Source: Mycobacterium sp. (lineage in GTDB: Bacteria > Actinomycetota > Actinomycetes > Mycobacteriales > Mycobacteriaceae). From it: 43,397 nt of DNA. The translations under genes were made by a program, and so were the position numbers. Each line of letters begins with the position of its first letter. The first letter of the stretch is position 1. The DNA lies in the NCBI RefSeq assembly GCF_019247635.1, contig NZ_JAFBAR010000080.1:1-43397 (forward strand). The letters run 5' to 3'. Positions 8,721 to 18,391 of this stretch are shown in pieces. The notes under the pieces were generated by a model, which was given only the letters and a program-made list of their open reading frames with translations, had not been told where the DNA came from and made no database searches.

Positions 8721-10282
8721 GCACCGACAAAAGGCCTATCCGCCGCGCGTTGATCAGCGTGTACGACAAGACGGGGCTGGTCGACCTGGCCACGGGCCTG
8801 GCAGCGGCCGGCGTCGATATCGTCTCGACCGGATCTACCGCGAAAACCATTGCCGCAAAAGGCATTCCGGTGACGCCGGTGGAAGAGGTCACCGGCTTCC
8901 CGGAGGTGCTGGACGGCCGGGTGAAGACCCTGCATCCGCACGTGCACGCCGGGCTGCTGGCCGACCTTCGCAAGCCCGAGCATCAGGCCGCTCTGGCCGA
9001 ACTCGGCATCGCCGCCTTTGAACTGGTGGTGGTCAACCTGTACCCGTTCAGCGAGACCGTCGACTCCGGCGCCAGCGCCGACGAATGTGTCGAGCAGATC
9101 GATATCGGCGGGCCCTCGATGGTTCGCGCCGCGGCGAAGAACCATCCCAGCGTCGCGGTGGTCACCGACCCGCGCGGCTATGACGGCGTGCTGGCCGCGG
9201 TGCGCGACGGCGGCTTCACCCTTGCCGAGCGCAAAAGGCTGGCATCGCTGGCCTTTCAGCACACTGCCGACTACGACATCGCCGTGGCGAGTTGGATGCA
9301 GTCCACCCTGGCGCCCGAGGAGCCGAAGACACCGTTCCCGCAGTGGTTCGCCCGAAGTTGGCGTCGTGAGACGACGTTGCGCTACGGCGAAAACCCGCAT
9401 CAGCAGGCTTCGCTGTACACCGACCCCGCCGCCTGGCCGGGCCTGGCGCAGGCCGAGCAGCTGCACGGTAAAGAGATGTCCTATAACAACTTCACCGATG
9501 CCGACGCGGCCTGGCGCGCCGCCTTCGACCACGAACAGATCTGCGTGGCAATCATCAAGCACGCCAACCCCTGCGGCATTGCGATCTCGGAGATTTCGGT
9601 CGCCGACGCGCACCGCAAGGCCCATGAATGCGACCCGCTGAGTGCCTATGGCGGCGTAATCGCGGCCAACACCGAAGTCAGTGTCGAGATGGCGGAATAT
9701 GTGAGCACCATCTTCACCGAGGTGATCGTCGCGCCCGCCTACGCAGCCGGCGCGGTCGATCTGCTGACCCGCAAGAAAAACATTCGGGTACTGCTGGCCT
9801 CGGAGCCACTCCCCGGCGGCAACGAGCTCCGGCCGATCAGCGGGGGAGCGCTGATTCAGCAGCGCGACGAACTCGACGCGTCCGGCGACAACCCGTCGAG
9901 CTGGACCCTGGCAAGCGGATCGCCGGCCGACCCGGCCACCTTGGCCGACCTGGTCTTTGCCTGGCGGTCGTGCCGCGCGGTCAAATCCAATGCGATCGTG
10001 ATAGCCGCGGGCGGCGCGACCATCGGTGTCGGGATGGGTCAGGTCAACCGGGTCGACGCCGCCCGGCTGGCCGTCGAACGCGGCGGTGAGCGGGTCAACG
10101 GTGCGGTTGCGGCCTCAGATGCCTTCTTCCCGTTCCCCGACGGGCTGGAGACGCTGGCCGCGGCCGGTGTCAAAGCGATCGTGCACCCCGGCGGGTCGGT
10201 GCGCGACGACGAGGTGACCGAAGCCGCGACCAAGGCCGGAGTCGCGTTGTACCTCACCGGAGCACGGCATTTTGCCCATTGA
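8717..10282 (+). CDS. purH: Bifunctional AICAR transformylase / IMP cyclohydrolase
   Basis: This 521-residue protein catalyses the last two steps of IMP synthesis. The N-terminal IMP cyclohydrolase (MGS-like) domain reads [17 protein letters not shown] and [11 protein letters not shown], then [13 protein letters not shown]. The C-terminal AICAR transformylase domain has [12 protein letters not shown], the catalytic [20 protein letters not shown] and FFPFPDGLE. The chosen ATG at 8717 overlaps the purN TGA by 4 nt (ATGA), so the pair is translationally coupled; an upstream GTG at 8690 in the same frame would only add residues within the purN tail. The C-terminal ARHFAH matches the family end. 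Confidence 0.96.
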   Translation: MSTDKRPIRRALISVYDKTGLVDLATGLAAAGVDIVSTGSTAKTIAAKGIPVTPVEEVTGFPEVLDGRVKTLHPHVHAGLLADLRKPEHQAALAELGIAAFELVVVNLYPFSETVDSGASADECVEQIDIGGPSMVRAAAKNHPSVAVVTDPRGYDGVLAAVRDGGFTLAERKRLASLAFQHTADYDIAVASWMQSTLAPEEPKTPFPQWFARSWRRETTLRYGENPHQQASLYTDPAAWPGLAQAEQLHGKEMSYNNFTDADAAWRAAFDHEQICVAIIKHANPCGIAISEISVADAHRKAHECDPLSAYGGVIAANTEVSVEMAEYVSTIFTEVIVAPAYAAGAVDLLTRKKNIRVLLASEPLPGGNELRPISGGALIQQRDELDASGDNPSSWTLASGSPADPATLADLVFAWRSCRAVKSNAIVIAAGGATIGVGMGQVNRVDAARLAVERGGERVNGAVAASDAFFPFPDGLETLAAAGVKAIVHPGGSVRDDEVTEAATKAGVALYLTGARHFAH

Positions 10283-10327
10283 GGGAGACACTGATCGGCA
10301 CTAGTCGGTGGCGCGTCGTAGCGTGGA

Positions 10328-11722
10328 GTGGTGACGTCACCGAGAAACCTCCCCCGTACCGTCGGCGAACTACGTGCTGCCGGTCATCGCGAACGGGGAG
10401 TCAAGCAGGAAATCCGGGAGAATCTGCTGACCGCGTTAGCCGAAGGCCCAGACGCCGGCGAGGTATGGCCGGGGATCCTGGGCTTCGAAGACACCGTGCT
10501 GCCTCAACTGGAGCGGGCGCTGATCGCGGGCCACGACTTCGTCCTGCTGGGCGAGCGCGGCCAGGGCAAGACCCGGCTGCTGCGGGCGTTGACAGGTCTG
10601 CTCGACGAGTGGACGCCGGTGATCAGCGGAGCCGAGCTGGGCGAGCACCCGTACACGCCCATCACGCCGGAGTCGATCCGGCGGGTCGCCCAGCTTGGCG
10701 ACGATCTGCCGGTGGCCTGGAAGCACCGCAGCGAGCGCTACACCGAGAAGCTGGCCACGCCGGACACCAGCGTCGCCGACTTGGTCGGCGACATCGACCC
10801 CATCAAGGTGGCCGAGGGCCGCAGCCTGGGTGATCCCGAGACCATCGCCTACGGACTGATCCCGCGCGCGCATCGCGGCATCGTCGCGGTCAACGAGCTG
10901 CCCGACCTCGCCGAGCGCATTCAGGTGTCCATGCTCAACGTCATGGAGGAACGCGACATCCAGGTCCGTGGGTACACGCTGCGGCTGCCGCTGGACGTCT
11001 TGGTGGTCGCCAGCGCCAACCCCGAGGACTACACCAACCGCGGCCGCATCATCACTCCGCTCAAAGACCGTTTCGGGGCGGAGATCCGCACCCACTACCC
11101 GCTCGAGTTGGAGGCGGAGATGGGTGTCATCGCTCAGGAGGCGCACCTGAGCGCACAGGTGCCCGACTACCTGACGCAGGTGATCGCCCGGTTCGCTCGC
11201 TACCTGCGGGAATCCAACTCCGTCGACCAGCGGTCCGGGGTATCGGCCCGGTTCGCGATCGCCGCGGCAGAGACCGTCGCCGCCGCCGCCCGCCATCGTG
11301 GCGCGGTGCTGGGGGAGACGGATCCCGTTGCCCGCGTGGTGGACTTGGGCACGGTGATCGACGTTCTGCGCGGCAAGCTGGAATTCGAGTCCGGCGAGGA
11401 GGGCCGCGAACAGGCGGTGCTCGAGCACCTGTTGCGCCGCGCCACCGCCGACACCGCCGCGAAAGTGCTGGGCGGCATCGACGTCGGCTCGCTGGTGGCC
11501 GCCGTCGAGGGCGGCTCCGCGGTGACGACGGGCGAGCGGGTGTCGGCTAAGGACGTGCTCGCCGCGGTCTCCGGATTGCCGGTCGTGGACACTATCGCCC
11601 GAAAGCTGGGCGCCGACTCCGAAGGGGAGCGCGCCGCCGCGCTGGAGCTGGCGCTCGAGGCGCTGTACCTCGCCAAGCGGGTCGACAAGGTATCCGGTGA
11701 GGGCCAAACAATTTATGTCTGA
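10328..11722 (+). CDS. MoxR/ChlI-like AAA+ ATPase (Rv0958 type)
   Basis: This ~464-residue AAA+ protein is annotated in mycobacteria as a magnesium-chelatase-like subunit. A Walker A-type P-loop GERGQGKTR (about residue 76) is followed by GIVAVNELPDLAERIQ as the Walker B region and VVASANPEDYTNRGRII as the sensor 1 region. ASVSARFAIA-like residues (SGVSARFAIAAAET) lie in the lid. The C-terminal third is helical. GTG codons at 10328 and 10331 are adjacent and either may be the start. It overlaps the VWA-domain gene that follows, the arrangement of MoxR-VWA pairs, where the ATPase acts with a metal-binding VWA partner on a target protein or cofactor. No chlorophyll pathway exists here, so real chelatase activity is unlikely. 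Confidence 0.87.
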   Translation: MVTSPRNLPRTVGELRAAGHRERGVKQEIRENLLTALAEGPDAGEVWPGILGFEDTVLPQLERALIAGHDFVLLGERGQGKTRLLRALTGLLDEWTPVISGAELGEHPYTPITPESIRRVAQLGDDLPVAWKHRSERYTEKLATPDTSVADLVGDIDPIKVAEGRSLGDPETIAYGLIPRAHRGIVAVNELPDLAERIQVSMLNVMEERDIQVRGYTLRLPLDVLVVASANPEDYTNRGRIITPLKDRFGAEIRTHYPLELEAEMGVIAQEAHLSAQVPDYLTQVIARFARYLRESNSVDQRSGVSARFAIAAAETVAAAARHRGAVLGETDPVARVVDLGTVIDVLRGKLEFESGEEGREQAVLEHLLRRATADTAAKVLGGIDVGSLVAAVEGGSAVTTGERVSAKDVLAAVSGLPVVDTIARKLGADSEGERAAALELALEALYLAKRVDKVSGEGQTIYV

Positions 11723-13703
11723 CCGACATTCGACGCGGTACTCGGCGTATACCGGCGGACCCGACCCGCTGGCACCGCCGGTGGATCTGCGTGAGGCGCT
11801 CGAGCAGATCGGCCGCGATGTCATGGAGGGCTCGTCACCGCGCCGCGCGCTCTCCGAGCTGCTGCGGCGCGGCACCAAGAACCTGCCCGGCGCCGATCGG
11901 CTGGCCGCCGAAGCGAACCGACGCCGTCGGGAGTTACTGCGGCGCAACAACTTAGACGGCACCCTGCAGGAAATCAAGAAATTGCTGGACGAGGCCGTGC
12001 TGGCAGAACGCAAGGAGTTGGCACGCGCCCTCGACGACGATGCCCGGTTCGGTGAGCTGCAACTCGACGCCCTGTCGCCGTCGCCGGCCAAGGCCGTCCA
12101 GGAGCTGTCCGACTACAACTGGCGCAGTGCCGAAGCTCGCGAAAAGTACGACCAGATCAAGGATCTGCTCGGCCGCGAGATGCTCGACCAACGCTTCGCC
12201 GGAATGAAGCAGGCGCTTCAGGGCGCCACCGACGAGGACCGGCAGCGGGTCAACCAGATGCTGGACGACCTGAATGACCTCTTGGACAAGCACTCTCGCG
12301 GTGAGGACACACAGCAGGATTTTCAAGACTTCATGGACAAGCACGGCGAGTTCTTCCCGGAGAACCCGCAAAACGTCGACGAGCTGCTGGACTCGCTGGC
12401 CAAGCGCGCGGCCGCCGCGCAGCGCTTCCGTAACAGCCTGAGCCAGGAGCAGCGGGACGAACTGGATGCCTTGGCGCAGCAGGCATTTGGCTCTCCATCG
12501 CTGATGAACGCGCTGAACCGGCTGGACGCGCATCTGCAGGCGGCGCGGCCGGGTGAGGATTGGACCGGGTCGCAGGAATTCTCCGGCGACAACCCGCTGG
12601 GCATGGGCGAGGGCGCCCAGGCGCTGGCCGACATCGGCGAGCTGGAGCAGCTGGCCGATCAGCTGTCGCAAAGCTATCCGGGCGCCACCATGGACGATGT
12701 GGACCTCGACGCGTTGGCCCGTCAGCTGGGCGACCAGGCCGCGATCGATGCGCGCACCCTGGCCGAACTGGAGCGCGCGCTGGTCAATCAAGGCTTCCTG
12801 GACAGGGGCTCCGACGGCAAGTGGCGCCTGTCGCCCAAGGCCATGCGACGTCTCGGTGAGACGGCGTTACGTGATGTGGTCCAACAGCTTTCGGGCCGAC
12901 GCGGCGAGCGTGACCACCGACGCGCGGGCGCCGCCGGCGAGCTCACCGGCGCGACCCGGCCATGGCAGTTCGGCGACACCGAGCCGTGGAACATCTCGCG
13001 CACGTTGACCAACGCGGTGCTGCGGCAAGCCGGCACGGCGACGCTACAGGGGCCCGTCGGCTCGCCGCCGGCCTTGCACATCACCGTCGACGACGTCGAG
13101 GTCTCCGAGACCGAAACGCGAACCCAGGCCGCGGTTGCGCTGCTGGTTGACACCTCGTTCTCGATGGTGATGGAGAATCGCTGGCTGCCGATGAAGCGGA
13201 CGGCGCTCGCGCTCAACCACCTGGTGTGCACGCGGTTCCGGTCAGATGCGTTGCAGATCATCGCATTTGGTCGCTACGCGCGGACGGTGACCGCCGCCGA
13301 GCTGACCGGCTTGGAGGGTGTCTACGAGCAGGGCACCAACCTGCACCACGCGCTCGCGCTGGCGGGGCGGCATCTCAAGAGGCACCCCAACGCGCAACCG
13401 GTAGTGCTGGTGGTGACCGATGGCGAACCGACCGCCCACCTGGAGGACTTCGACGGCGACGGATCGTCGGTGTTTTTTGACTATCCGCCGCACCCCCGGA
13501 CCATCGGACACACCGTGCGCGGGTTTGACGACATGGCCCGCCTGGGCGCTCAGATCACCATCTTCCGGCTGGGCAGCGATCCCGGCCTGGCGCGCTTCAT
13601 CGACCAGGTCGCGCGACGTGTCGAGGGCCGTGTCGTGGTGCCCGATCTCGACGGGCTGGGCGCCGCGGTGGTGGGCGACTATCTGCGCTCGCGGCGGCGC
13701 TGA
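11697..13703 (+). CDS. VWA-domain protein, MoxR partner (Rv0959 type)
   Basis: The ~668-residue protein has a long charged helical N-terminal region (to about residue 400) rich in Glu, Arg and Asp with coiled-coil character. A C-terminal von Willebrand A domain follows. The MIDAS motif DTSFS sits near residue 485 (VALLVDTSFSMVMENRW), and VVTDGEPT is the downstream metal-site segment. This layout is that of VWA partners of MoxR AAA+ ATPases. The GTG at 11697 overlaps the ATPase gene by 26 bp; an ATG at 11715 also overlaps that gene's stop and is an equally reasonable start. It is nearly convergent with the DUF1707 gene. Confidence 0.87.
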   Translation: MRAKQFMSDRHSTRYSAYTGGPDPLAPPVDLREALEQIGRDVMEGSSPRRALSELLRRGTKNLPGADRLAAEANRRRRELLRRNNLDGTLQEIKKLLDEAVLAERKELARALDDDARFGELQLDALSPSPAKAVQELSDYNWRSAEAREKYDQIKDLLGREMLDQRFAGMKQALQGATDEDRQRVNQMLDDLNDLLDKHSRGEDTQQDFQDFMDKHGEFFPENPQNVDELLDSLAKRAAAAQRFRNSLSQEQRDELDALAQQAFGSPSLMNALNRLDAHLQAARPGEDWTGSQEFSGDNPLGMGEGAQALADIGELEQLADQLSQSYPGATMDDVDLDALARQLGDQAAIDARTLAELERALVNQGFLDRGSDGKWRLSPKAMRRLGETALRDVVQQLSGRRGERDHRRAGAAGELTGATRPWQFGDTEPWNISRTLTNAVLRQAGTATLQGPVGSPPALHITVDDVEVSETETRTQAAVALLVDTSFSMVMENRWLPMKRTALALNHLVCTRFRSDALQIIAFGRYARTVTAAELTGLEGVYEQGTNLHHALALAGRHLKRHPNAQPVVLVVTDGEPTAHLEDFDGDGSSVFFDYPPHPRTIGHTVRGFDDMARLGAQITIFRLGSDPGLARFIDQVARRVEGRVVVPDLDGLGAAVVGDYLRSRRR

Positions 13704-13724
13704 GATAAGGGTGGTGGCGACCCG

Positions 13725-14327
13725 CTACTTGCGCGGTTTGCGGGCTTTGCGCTTGATACCGACGCCGCCCCATAGCGAGAAGCCGCTCACCCTGACCGTT
13801 GGCGCTCCCGGAACACCCTCACCGAGTACTTGGCGGTCGAAATTGCCCATCACCCCGTGGCCGTAGATCTCGACGTTCACCTCGGGTGGCACCAGGAAGG
13901 TCTGCGCACCCATGATCGAGTACGCGTGGATCTCGACCTCGGTCGAGGTGAAGTCGGCGTAGCGCAGGTCGACCACACCGCTGCCCCAGAACGTGAAAGT
14001 GGTCAACTTCCTCGGCACGTTCCACCGGCCGCGCCGCTCGAATCCGCTCAGCAGGGCGAGCAGCAGCGTGGACGGCGCCGGATTGCATTTGCCGCCCCGA
14101 CGCGGGTTGACCGGCGACACCGCCAGGTCGGCCCGAAGCTGATCCAGTTCCTGGTAGGTGGTCGCCGTATAGGCCTTGGTAAGACGCTCTTCGTACTCGT
14201 TGAGTTCCAACCGACCCTGCTCGGCGGCGTAGGCCAGCAACTGCGCAATCTGGATGCGATCAGTGTCCGCCGCACGCGACGCTTCGTCGCGTGTCTCCCT
14301 GGTTGCGCGCTGTGCTGGGTTGCTCAT
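13725..14327 (-). CDS. DUF1707 domain protein (Rv0966c type)
   Basis: The frame is open upstream to 14384, but MSNPAQRATRETRDEASRAA from the ATG at 14325-14327 gives 200 residues, the expected size. Residues ~20-75 form the DUF1707 (SHOCT-like) helical module, with QLLAYAAEQGRLELNEYEER and ADLAVSP. The C-terminal half (VDLRYADFTSTEVEIHAYSI, VNVEIYGHGVMGNF) resembles the beta-helical LiaF/cell-wall-active-antibiotic-response C-terminal domain. No membrane span is obvious. Function is unknown; such proteins are often linked to envelope stress. In M. tuberculosis this gene neighbours the csoR copper locus, which is absent here. Confidence 0.85.
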   Translation of the reverse strand: MSNPAQRATRETRDEASRAADTDRIQIAQLLAYAAEQGRLELNEYEERLTKAYTATTYQELDQLRADLAVSPVNPRRGGKCNPAPSTLLLALLSGFERRGRWNVPRKLTTFTFWGSGVVDLRYADFTSTEVEIHAYSIMGAQTFLVPPEVNVEIYGHGVMGNFDRQVLGEGVPGAPTVRVSGFSLWGGVGIKRKARKPRK

Positions 14328-14423
14328 CACTGACGAGCGTACGACTTCACAATTTTGCTGCAAGAGGTGTTGGCTAAACTGCAATCTTGGTAACGGGATT
14401 GGACGCTCTTACTGAGCACGGGT

Positions 14424-15221
14424 CTAATTGAACTTGTCTCTTGGCGCGGCATCACCAGCGGCCCAATTGGGTGTGCGTTTTTGCAGGAATGCCAGCATGC
14501 CCTCGCGGGCCTCGTCGGAGACGAACAACCGCGCCGACTCCTCGGTGAGACGTTCGGCGTCGCGGTCGAATCCTTCGAGCACCGCCGCGGTGGTCAGCGC
14601 TTTGGACGCCGCAAGACCCTGCGGGGAGCCGCGGCCCACATCGGCGACCAGCGCGGCCACCGCGGTCTCCACGTCGTCGGCCGCGACCGTGACCAGGCCG
14701 ATCTCGGCGGCCACCCCCGCGTCGAACGTCTCGCCGGTCAGATAAAAGCGCGCGGCGGCTCGCGCGGAGAGTTTCGGCAGCAGCGTCAGCGAGATGATGG
14801 CCGGGGCGACGCCGATCCGGGCCTCGGTCAGCGCGAAGGTGCTACGCGGACCGGCGACCACCAGGTCGCACGCACCGAGCAGACCGAACCCGCCCGCCCG
14901 GACGTGCCCGTCGATGGCGCCGATCACCGGCAGCGGAGACGTGACGATGGCGCGCAGCAGGTCCGTCATCTCGCGGGCCCGTGCCACGGCCGTGTCGAAT
15001 GGATCACCGCCGCCGGCCTCGCTTAGGTCGGCCCCGGCGCAAAAGGTGCCACCCGTGTGACCCAGCACCACCACTCGCACCGCCGGATCGGCCGCGGCGT
15101 CCCGCAAACCCTGATGCAGTTGACCGACCAGCGTGCTGGACAGCGCGTTGCGGTTGTGCGGAGAGTTCAGCGTCAACCGCGCGACCGGGCCAGCGCAGGC
15201 GTACTCGACCAGCGTGTCCAT
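14424..15221 (-). CDS. echA7: Enoyl-CoA hydratase/isomerase family protein
   Basis: The 265-residue crotonase-fold protein has LTLNSPHNRNALSSTLVGQL at the N-terminus, the oxyanion-hole stretch TFCAGADLSEAG (about residues 60-72), and a second oxyanion/CoA segment HVRAGGFGLLGACDLVVAG (about 105-123). FALTEARIGVAPAI comes next. It is the last gene of a six-gene acyl-CoA operon, 10 bp after fadE12. Its likely role is hydration of an enoyl-CoA made by the acyl-CoA dehydrogenases or the acyl-CoA carboxylase. In the Atu/Liu type of pathway that would be a glutaconyl-CoA-like hydratase. Symbol assigned from family and position (Rv0971c). Confidence 0.9.
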   Translation of the reverse strand: MDTLVEYACAGPVARLTLNSPHNRNALSSTLVGQLHQGLRDAAADPAVRVVVLGHTGGTFCAGADLSEAGGGDPFDTAVARAREMTDLLRAIVTSPLPVIGAIDGHVRAGGFGLLGACDLVVAGPRSTFALTEARIGVAPAIISLTLLPKLSARAAARFYLTGETFDAGVAAEIGLVTVAADDVETAVAALVADVGRGSPQGLAASKALTTAAVLEGFDRDAERLTEESARLFVSDEAREGMLAFLQKRTPNWAAGDAAPRDKFN

Positions 15222-15231
15222 CAGTAGGGCT

Positions 15232-16407
15232 TCAGTAGCTTCGGGGCAGGCCCAGGGACGTCTGTGCGACGAAGTTGAGCACCATCTCGCGGCTGATCGG
15301 GGCGATGCGGCCCAGCCGGGCGGAGGTCATCATCGCGGCAACACCGTACTCCTTGGTCAGACCGTTGCCGCCCATCGACTGCACCGCCTGGTCGACGGCG
15401 CGCGTCGACGCTTCGGCCGCAGCATATTTCGCCATGTTGGCAGCCTGGGCCGCGCCCGCGTCATCGCCGCTGTCGTAGAGCGTCGCCGCCTTTTGCATCA
15501 TCAGCTTGGCGAGCTCGACCTCAATGTGGCACTGCGCCAGCGGATGTGACAGGCCCTGATGCGCGCCGATCGGGGTGGACCAGACCTTGCGGGTTTTGAC
15601 GTAGTCGACGGCCCGCTCGAGTGCGAAGCGGCCCATGCCCACCGAGCTGGCAGCGCCCATAATGCGCTCTGGGTTCAGGCCCGCGAAAAGCTGTGCAATC
15701 GCGGCGTCCTCGGCTCCGATGAGCGCATCGGCCGGCAGCCGCACGTCGTCGAGGAAGACTTGGAACTGGCGTTCGGGGCTGATCAGCTCCATGTCGATCG
15801 GGGTATAGCTGAAGCCGGGCGTGTCGGTGGGCACCACGAACAAAGCTGGACGGAGCGACTCGGGCTTAGCCCCTGTGTCTTTGTACGTGCGCCCCACCAC
15901 CAACACCGCCTGGGCCTGGTCGACGCCGGAGATAAAGACCTTCTGGCCCTGCAAAATCCAGTCGCTGCCGTCGCGGCGGGCGGTGGTGGTGATCTTGTGG
16001 GAGTTGGATCCGGCGTCGGGTTCGGTGATCGCGAACGCCATGGTCAGTGAGCCGTCGGCGATAGCTGGGATCCACCGCTTCTTCTGCTCCTCGGTGCCGA
16101 ACTTGCTGATGATGGTGCCGTTGATGGCCGGCGATACCACCATCAGCAGCAGCGCGCTGCCGGCGGCCGCCATCTCCTCCATTACCAGTGACAGCTCGTA
16201 CATTCCGGCTCCGCCGCCGCCGTACTCCTCGGGCAGATTCACCCCGAGGAAGCCCAGTTTTCCTGCTTCGGACCATAACTCGGTGGTGTGCTCGTGGGCG
16301 CGCGCCCTCTCCAGGTAGTACTCGTGGCCGTAGTGCGACACCCACCCGGCCACCGCCTTGCGCAGCGCCTGACGCTCCTCGTTTTCGATGAAACTGGTAT
16401 CGATCAT
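15232..16407 (-). CDS. fadE12: Acyl-CoA dehydrogenase
   Basis: This 391-residue FAD acyl-CoA dehydrogenase has the three domains of the family. They are an N-terminal helical domain (LWSEAGKLGFLGVNLPEEYGG), a middle beta-domain with the FAD/substrate motif MAFAITEPDAGSNSHKI, and a C-terminal helical domain with QSMGGNGLTKEYGVAAMM. AGGGGAGMYE-type Gly residues near 70 are usual. The ATG at 16405-16407 overlaps the accA2 stop (ATGA) and is preceded by AGGGAG 7 nt upstream on the minus strand. It likely oxidises a saturated branched or methylated acyl-CoA within this operon. Symbol from position (Rv0972c). Confidence 0.92.
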   Translation of the reverse strand: MIDTSFIENEERQALRKAVAGWVSHYGHEYYLERARAHEHTTELWSEAGKLGFLGVNLPEEYGGGGAGMYELSLVMEEMAAAGSALLLMVVSPAINGTIISKFGTEEQKKRWIPAIADGSLTMAFAITEPDAGSNSHKITTTARRDGSDWILQGQKVFISGVDQAQAVLVVGRTYKDTGAKPESLRPALFVVPTDTPGFSYTPIDMELISPERQFQVFLDDVRLPADALIGAEDAAIAQLFAGLNPERIMGAASSVGMGRFALERAVDYVKTRKVWSTPIGAHQGLSHPLAQCHIEVELAKLMMQKAATLYDSGDDAGAAQAANMAKYAAAEASTRAVDQAVQSMGGNGLTKEYGVAAMMTSARLGRIAPISREMVLNFVAQTSLGLPRSY

Positions 16408-18386
16408 TGCGGATCTCCCTCTGCTGCAGGCGCTTCGACTCTCGCTAAGACGGCGCCGACTTCGACTTGTTGACCGGGCGTGACGTTGAGCTCGGTGAGT
16501 ACCCCGTCGCCCGGCGCGGTGATCGTGTGTTCCATTTTCATGGCCTCCAGCCAGATCAATGGCTGACCGGCAGTCACGGTGTCGCCGGCCTGCGCGCCGA
16601 GCCGGATGACGTTGCCGGGCATGGGCGCAACCAGCGAGCCCTTTTCGACGGTCGAACCCGGCAACGGGAAGCGCGGCAGCGCGACCAGGTGCGCGGGTCC
16701 ACGCACGGAATCGACGTAGACGTCTTCGCCGTAACGGCTGACCCTAAAGCTCTGCGCCACACCCTCTTCGGCCAGCACAACCGTATCTGGCGAGGCCGAA
16801 ACCAGTTGCACCGACTCGTTTCCCGGCAGCGCCAATCCTGTTCTGGTAAACCGGTATTCGACGCGGTGCTCGGTATCGGCATCATCGCGATAAACCTTTA
16901 CCTGGTAGCCCGACGCCACATTGCGCCACCCGCTGGGGACCGCGCCGAAAACCTTTGCCGCGGCCCGGTTCTGGGCGGCATCGGCCAGCGCGGCGGCGAT
17001 CGCCGATAACGCGACGGCGTCGGCGTCGGCGAGCGGAGCGGCCAGCTCGGACAGACCGTGCGTGTCGAAAAACGCGGTGTCCGTTGCGCCGTCGAGGAAT
17101 GCCGGATGACGCAGTACATTGACCAGCAGCTCACGGTTGGTACGCAGCCCGTGCAGCCGAGAGCGCGCCAGCGCGTCGGCGAGGACCAGCGCGGACTGTC
17201 GGCGCGTCGGGGCGTAGGAAATGACCTTCGCCAGCATCGGGTCGTAGTGGATCGATACCACCGATCCGTCGACAATGCCCGAATCCAGCCGGATCCCGGT
17301 ACGCCGTCCGAGCGCGCTGAATTCGGCGCGGACACCGGGCACGTCGATCGTGTCCACCCGGCCGGCCTGCGGTTGCCACCCGCGTGCGGGGTCCTCGGCA
17401 TAGAGTCGGGCCTCGATCGAATGCCCCTTCGCGGCGGGCGGTTCGGCGTCCAAACGGGCCCCGTCGGCGACCTCGAGTTGCAGTTCCACCAGGTCGAGCC
17501 CGGTGGTTTCCTCGGTGACCGGGTGCTCGACCTGCAGCCGGGTGTTCATCTCCAGAAAGTAGAATTCGCCGTCGTCATCGGCCAGGAACTCGACCGTCCC
17601 GGCGCCGGTGTATCCGATCGCGCCCGCGGCCAGCCGTGCGGCATGGAAAAGCTTGGCCCGCATCCCAGATGTGCGCTCCACCAGCGGTGACGGCGCCTCT
17701 TCGATGATTTTCTGGTGGCGGCGCTGAATCGAGCACTCCCGCTCACCGACCGCCCACACCGTGCCATGTGTGTCGGCCATGACCTGAACCTCGATATGGT
17801 GTCCGGTCGGCAGATAACGCTCGCAGAACACGGTCGGATCGCCGAACGCCGACTGGGCCTCGCGCTGCGCGGCCTCGACTTCGCCTGGCAGGGTGGATAA
17901 TTCGCGAACGACCCGCATGCCCCGACCACCCCCACCCGCGGAAGCCTTGACCAGCACGGGCAGCTGGGCGTCGGTGACGGTGTCGGGGTCCAGCTCGTCG
18001 AGCACCGGCACCCCGGCGGCGGCCATCAGCTTCTTGGACTCGATCTTGGAGCCCATCGCCCGCACCGCCTCCACCGGCGGCCCGACCCAGGTCAGGCCCG
18101 CATCCTGCACGGCCGCGGCGAATTCGGCGTTCTCCGAGAGGAATCCGTAGCCGGGGTGGACCGCGTCGGCGCCGGCGGCACGAGCGCAGGCGATGAGGGC
18201 CTCGGTGTTGAGGTAGTCGCTCGTGCGGGCCAACCGCACGCGGTAGTCGGCCTCCGCGACGTGCGGCGCGGCGGCATCCGGCTCGGTGTAGACGGCGACG
18301 GTGCCCAGGCCCAGTAGCCGGCAGGTGGCAAAGACCCGCCGGGCGATCTCACCCCGGTTGGCGACCAATACTCGCGTGATCGGCAT
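16404..18386 (-). CDS. accA2: Acyl-CoA carboxylase alpha subunit (biotin carboxylase + BCCP)
   Basis: The 660-residue protein fuses biotin carboxylase (residues 1 to ~450) and biotin carboxyl carrier (last ~75). Seen are ITRVLVANRGEIARRVF, the ATP-binding loop KASAGGGGRGMRVV, the catalytic block FLEMNTRLQVEHPVTEETTG, and the biotinylation motif EAMKMEH with the biotinyl Lys at about 617. It uses ATP and bicarbonate to carboxylate biotin for the AccD2 partner. The frame opens at 18458, but conserved sequence starts at ATG 18384-18386. A GTG three codons earlier overlaps the accD2 stop and is also possible. The ribosome-binding site would lie in the accD2 end (AGGATG). Confidence 0.93.
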   Translation of the reverse strand: MPITRVLVANRGEIARRVFATCRLLGLGTVAVYTEPDAAAPHVAEADYRVRLARTSDYLNTEALIACARAAGADAVHPGYGFLSENAEFAAAVQDAGLTWVGPPVEAVRAMGSKIESKKLMAAAGVPVLDELDPDTVTDAQLPVLVKASAGGGGRGMRVVRELSTLPGEVEAAQREAQSAFGDPTVFCERYLPTGHHIEVQVMADTHGTVWAVGERECSIQRRHQKIIEEAPSPLVERTSGMRAKLFHAARLAAGAIGYTGAGTVEFLADDDGEFYFLEMNTRLQVEHPVTEETTGLDLVELQLEVADGARLDAEPPAAKGHSIEARLYAEDPARGWQPQAGRVDTIDVPGVRAEFSALGRRTGIRLDSGIVDGSVVSIHYDPMLAKVISYAPTRRQSALVLADALARSRLHGLRTNRELLVNVLRHPAFLDGATDTAFFDTHGLSELAAPLADADAVALSAIAAALADAAQNRAAAKVFGAVPSGWRNVASGYQVKVYRDDADTEHRVEYRFTRTGLALPGNESVQLVSASPDTVVLAEEGVAQSFRVSRYGEDVYVDSVRGPAHLVALPRFPLPGSTVEKGSLVAPMPGNVIRLGAQAGDTVTAGQPLIWLEAMKMEHTITAPGDGVLTELNVTPGQQVEVGAVLARVEAPAAEGDPQ

Positions 18387-18391
18387 CGGGT

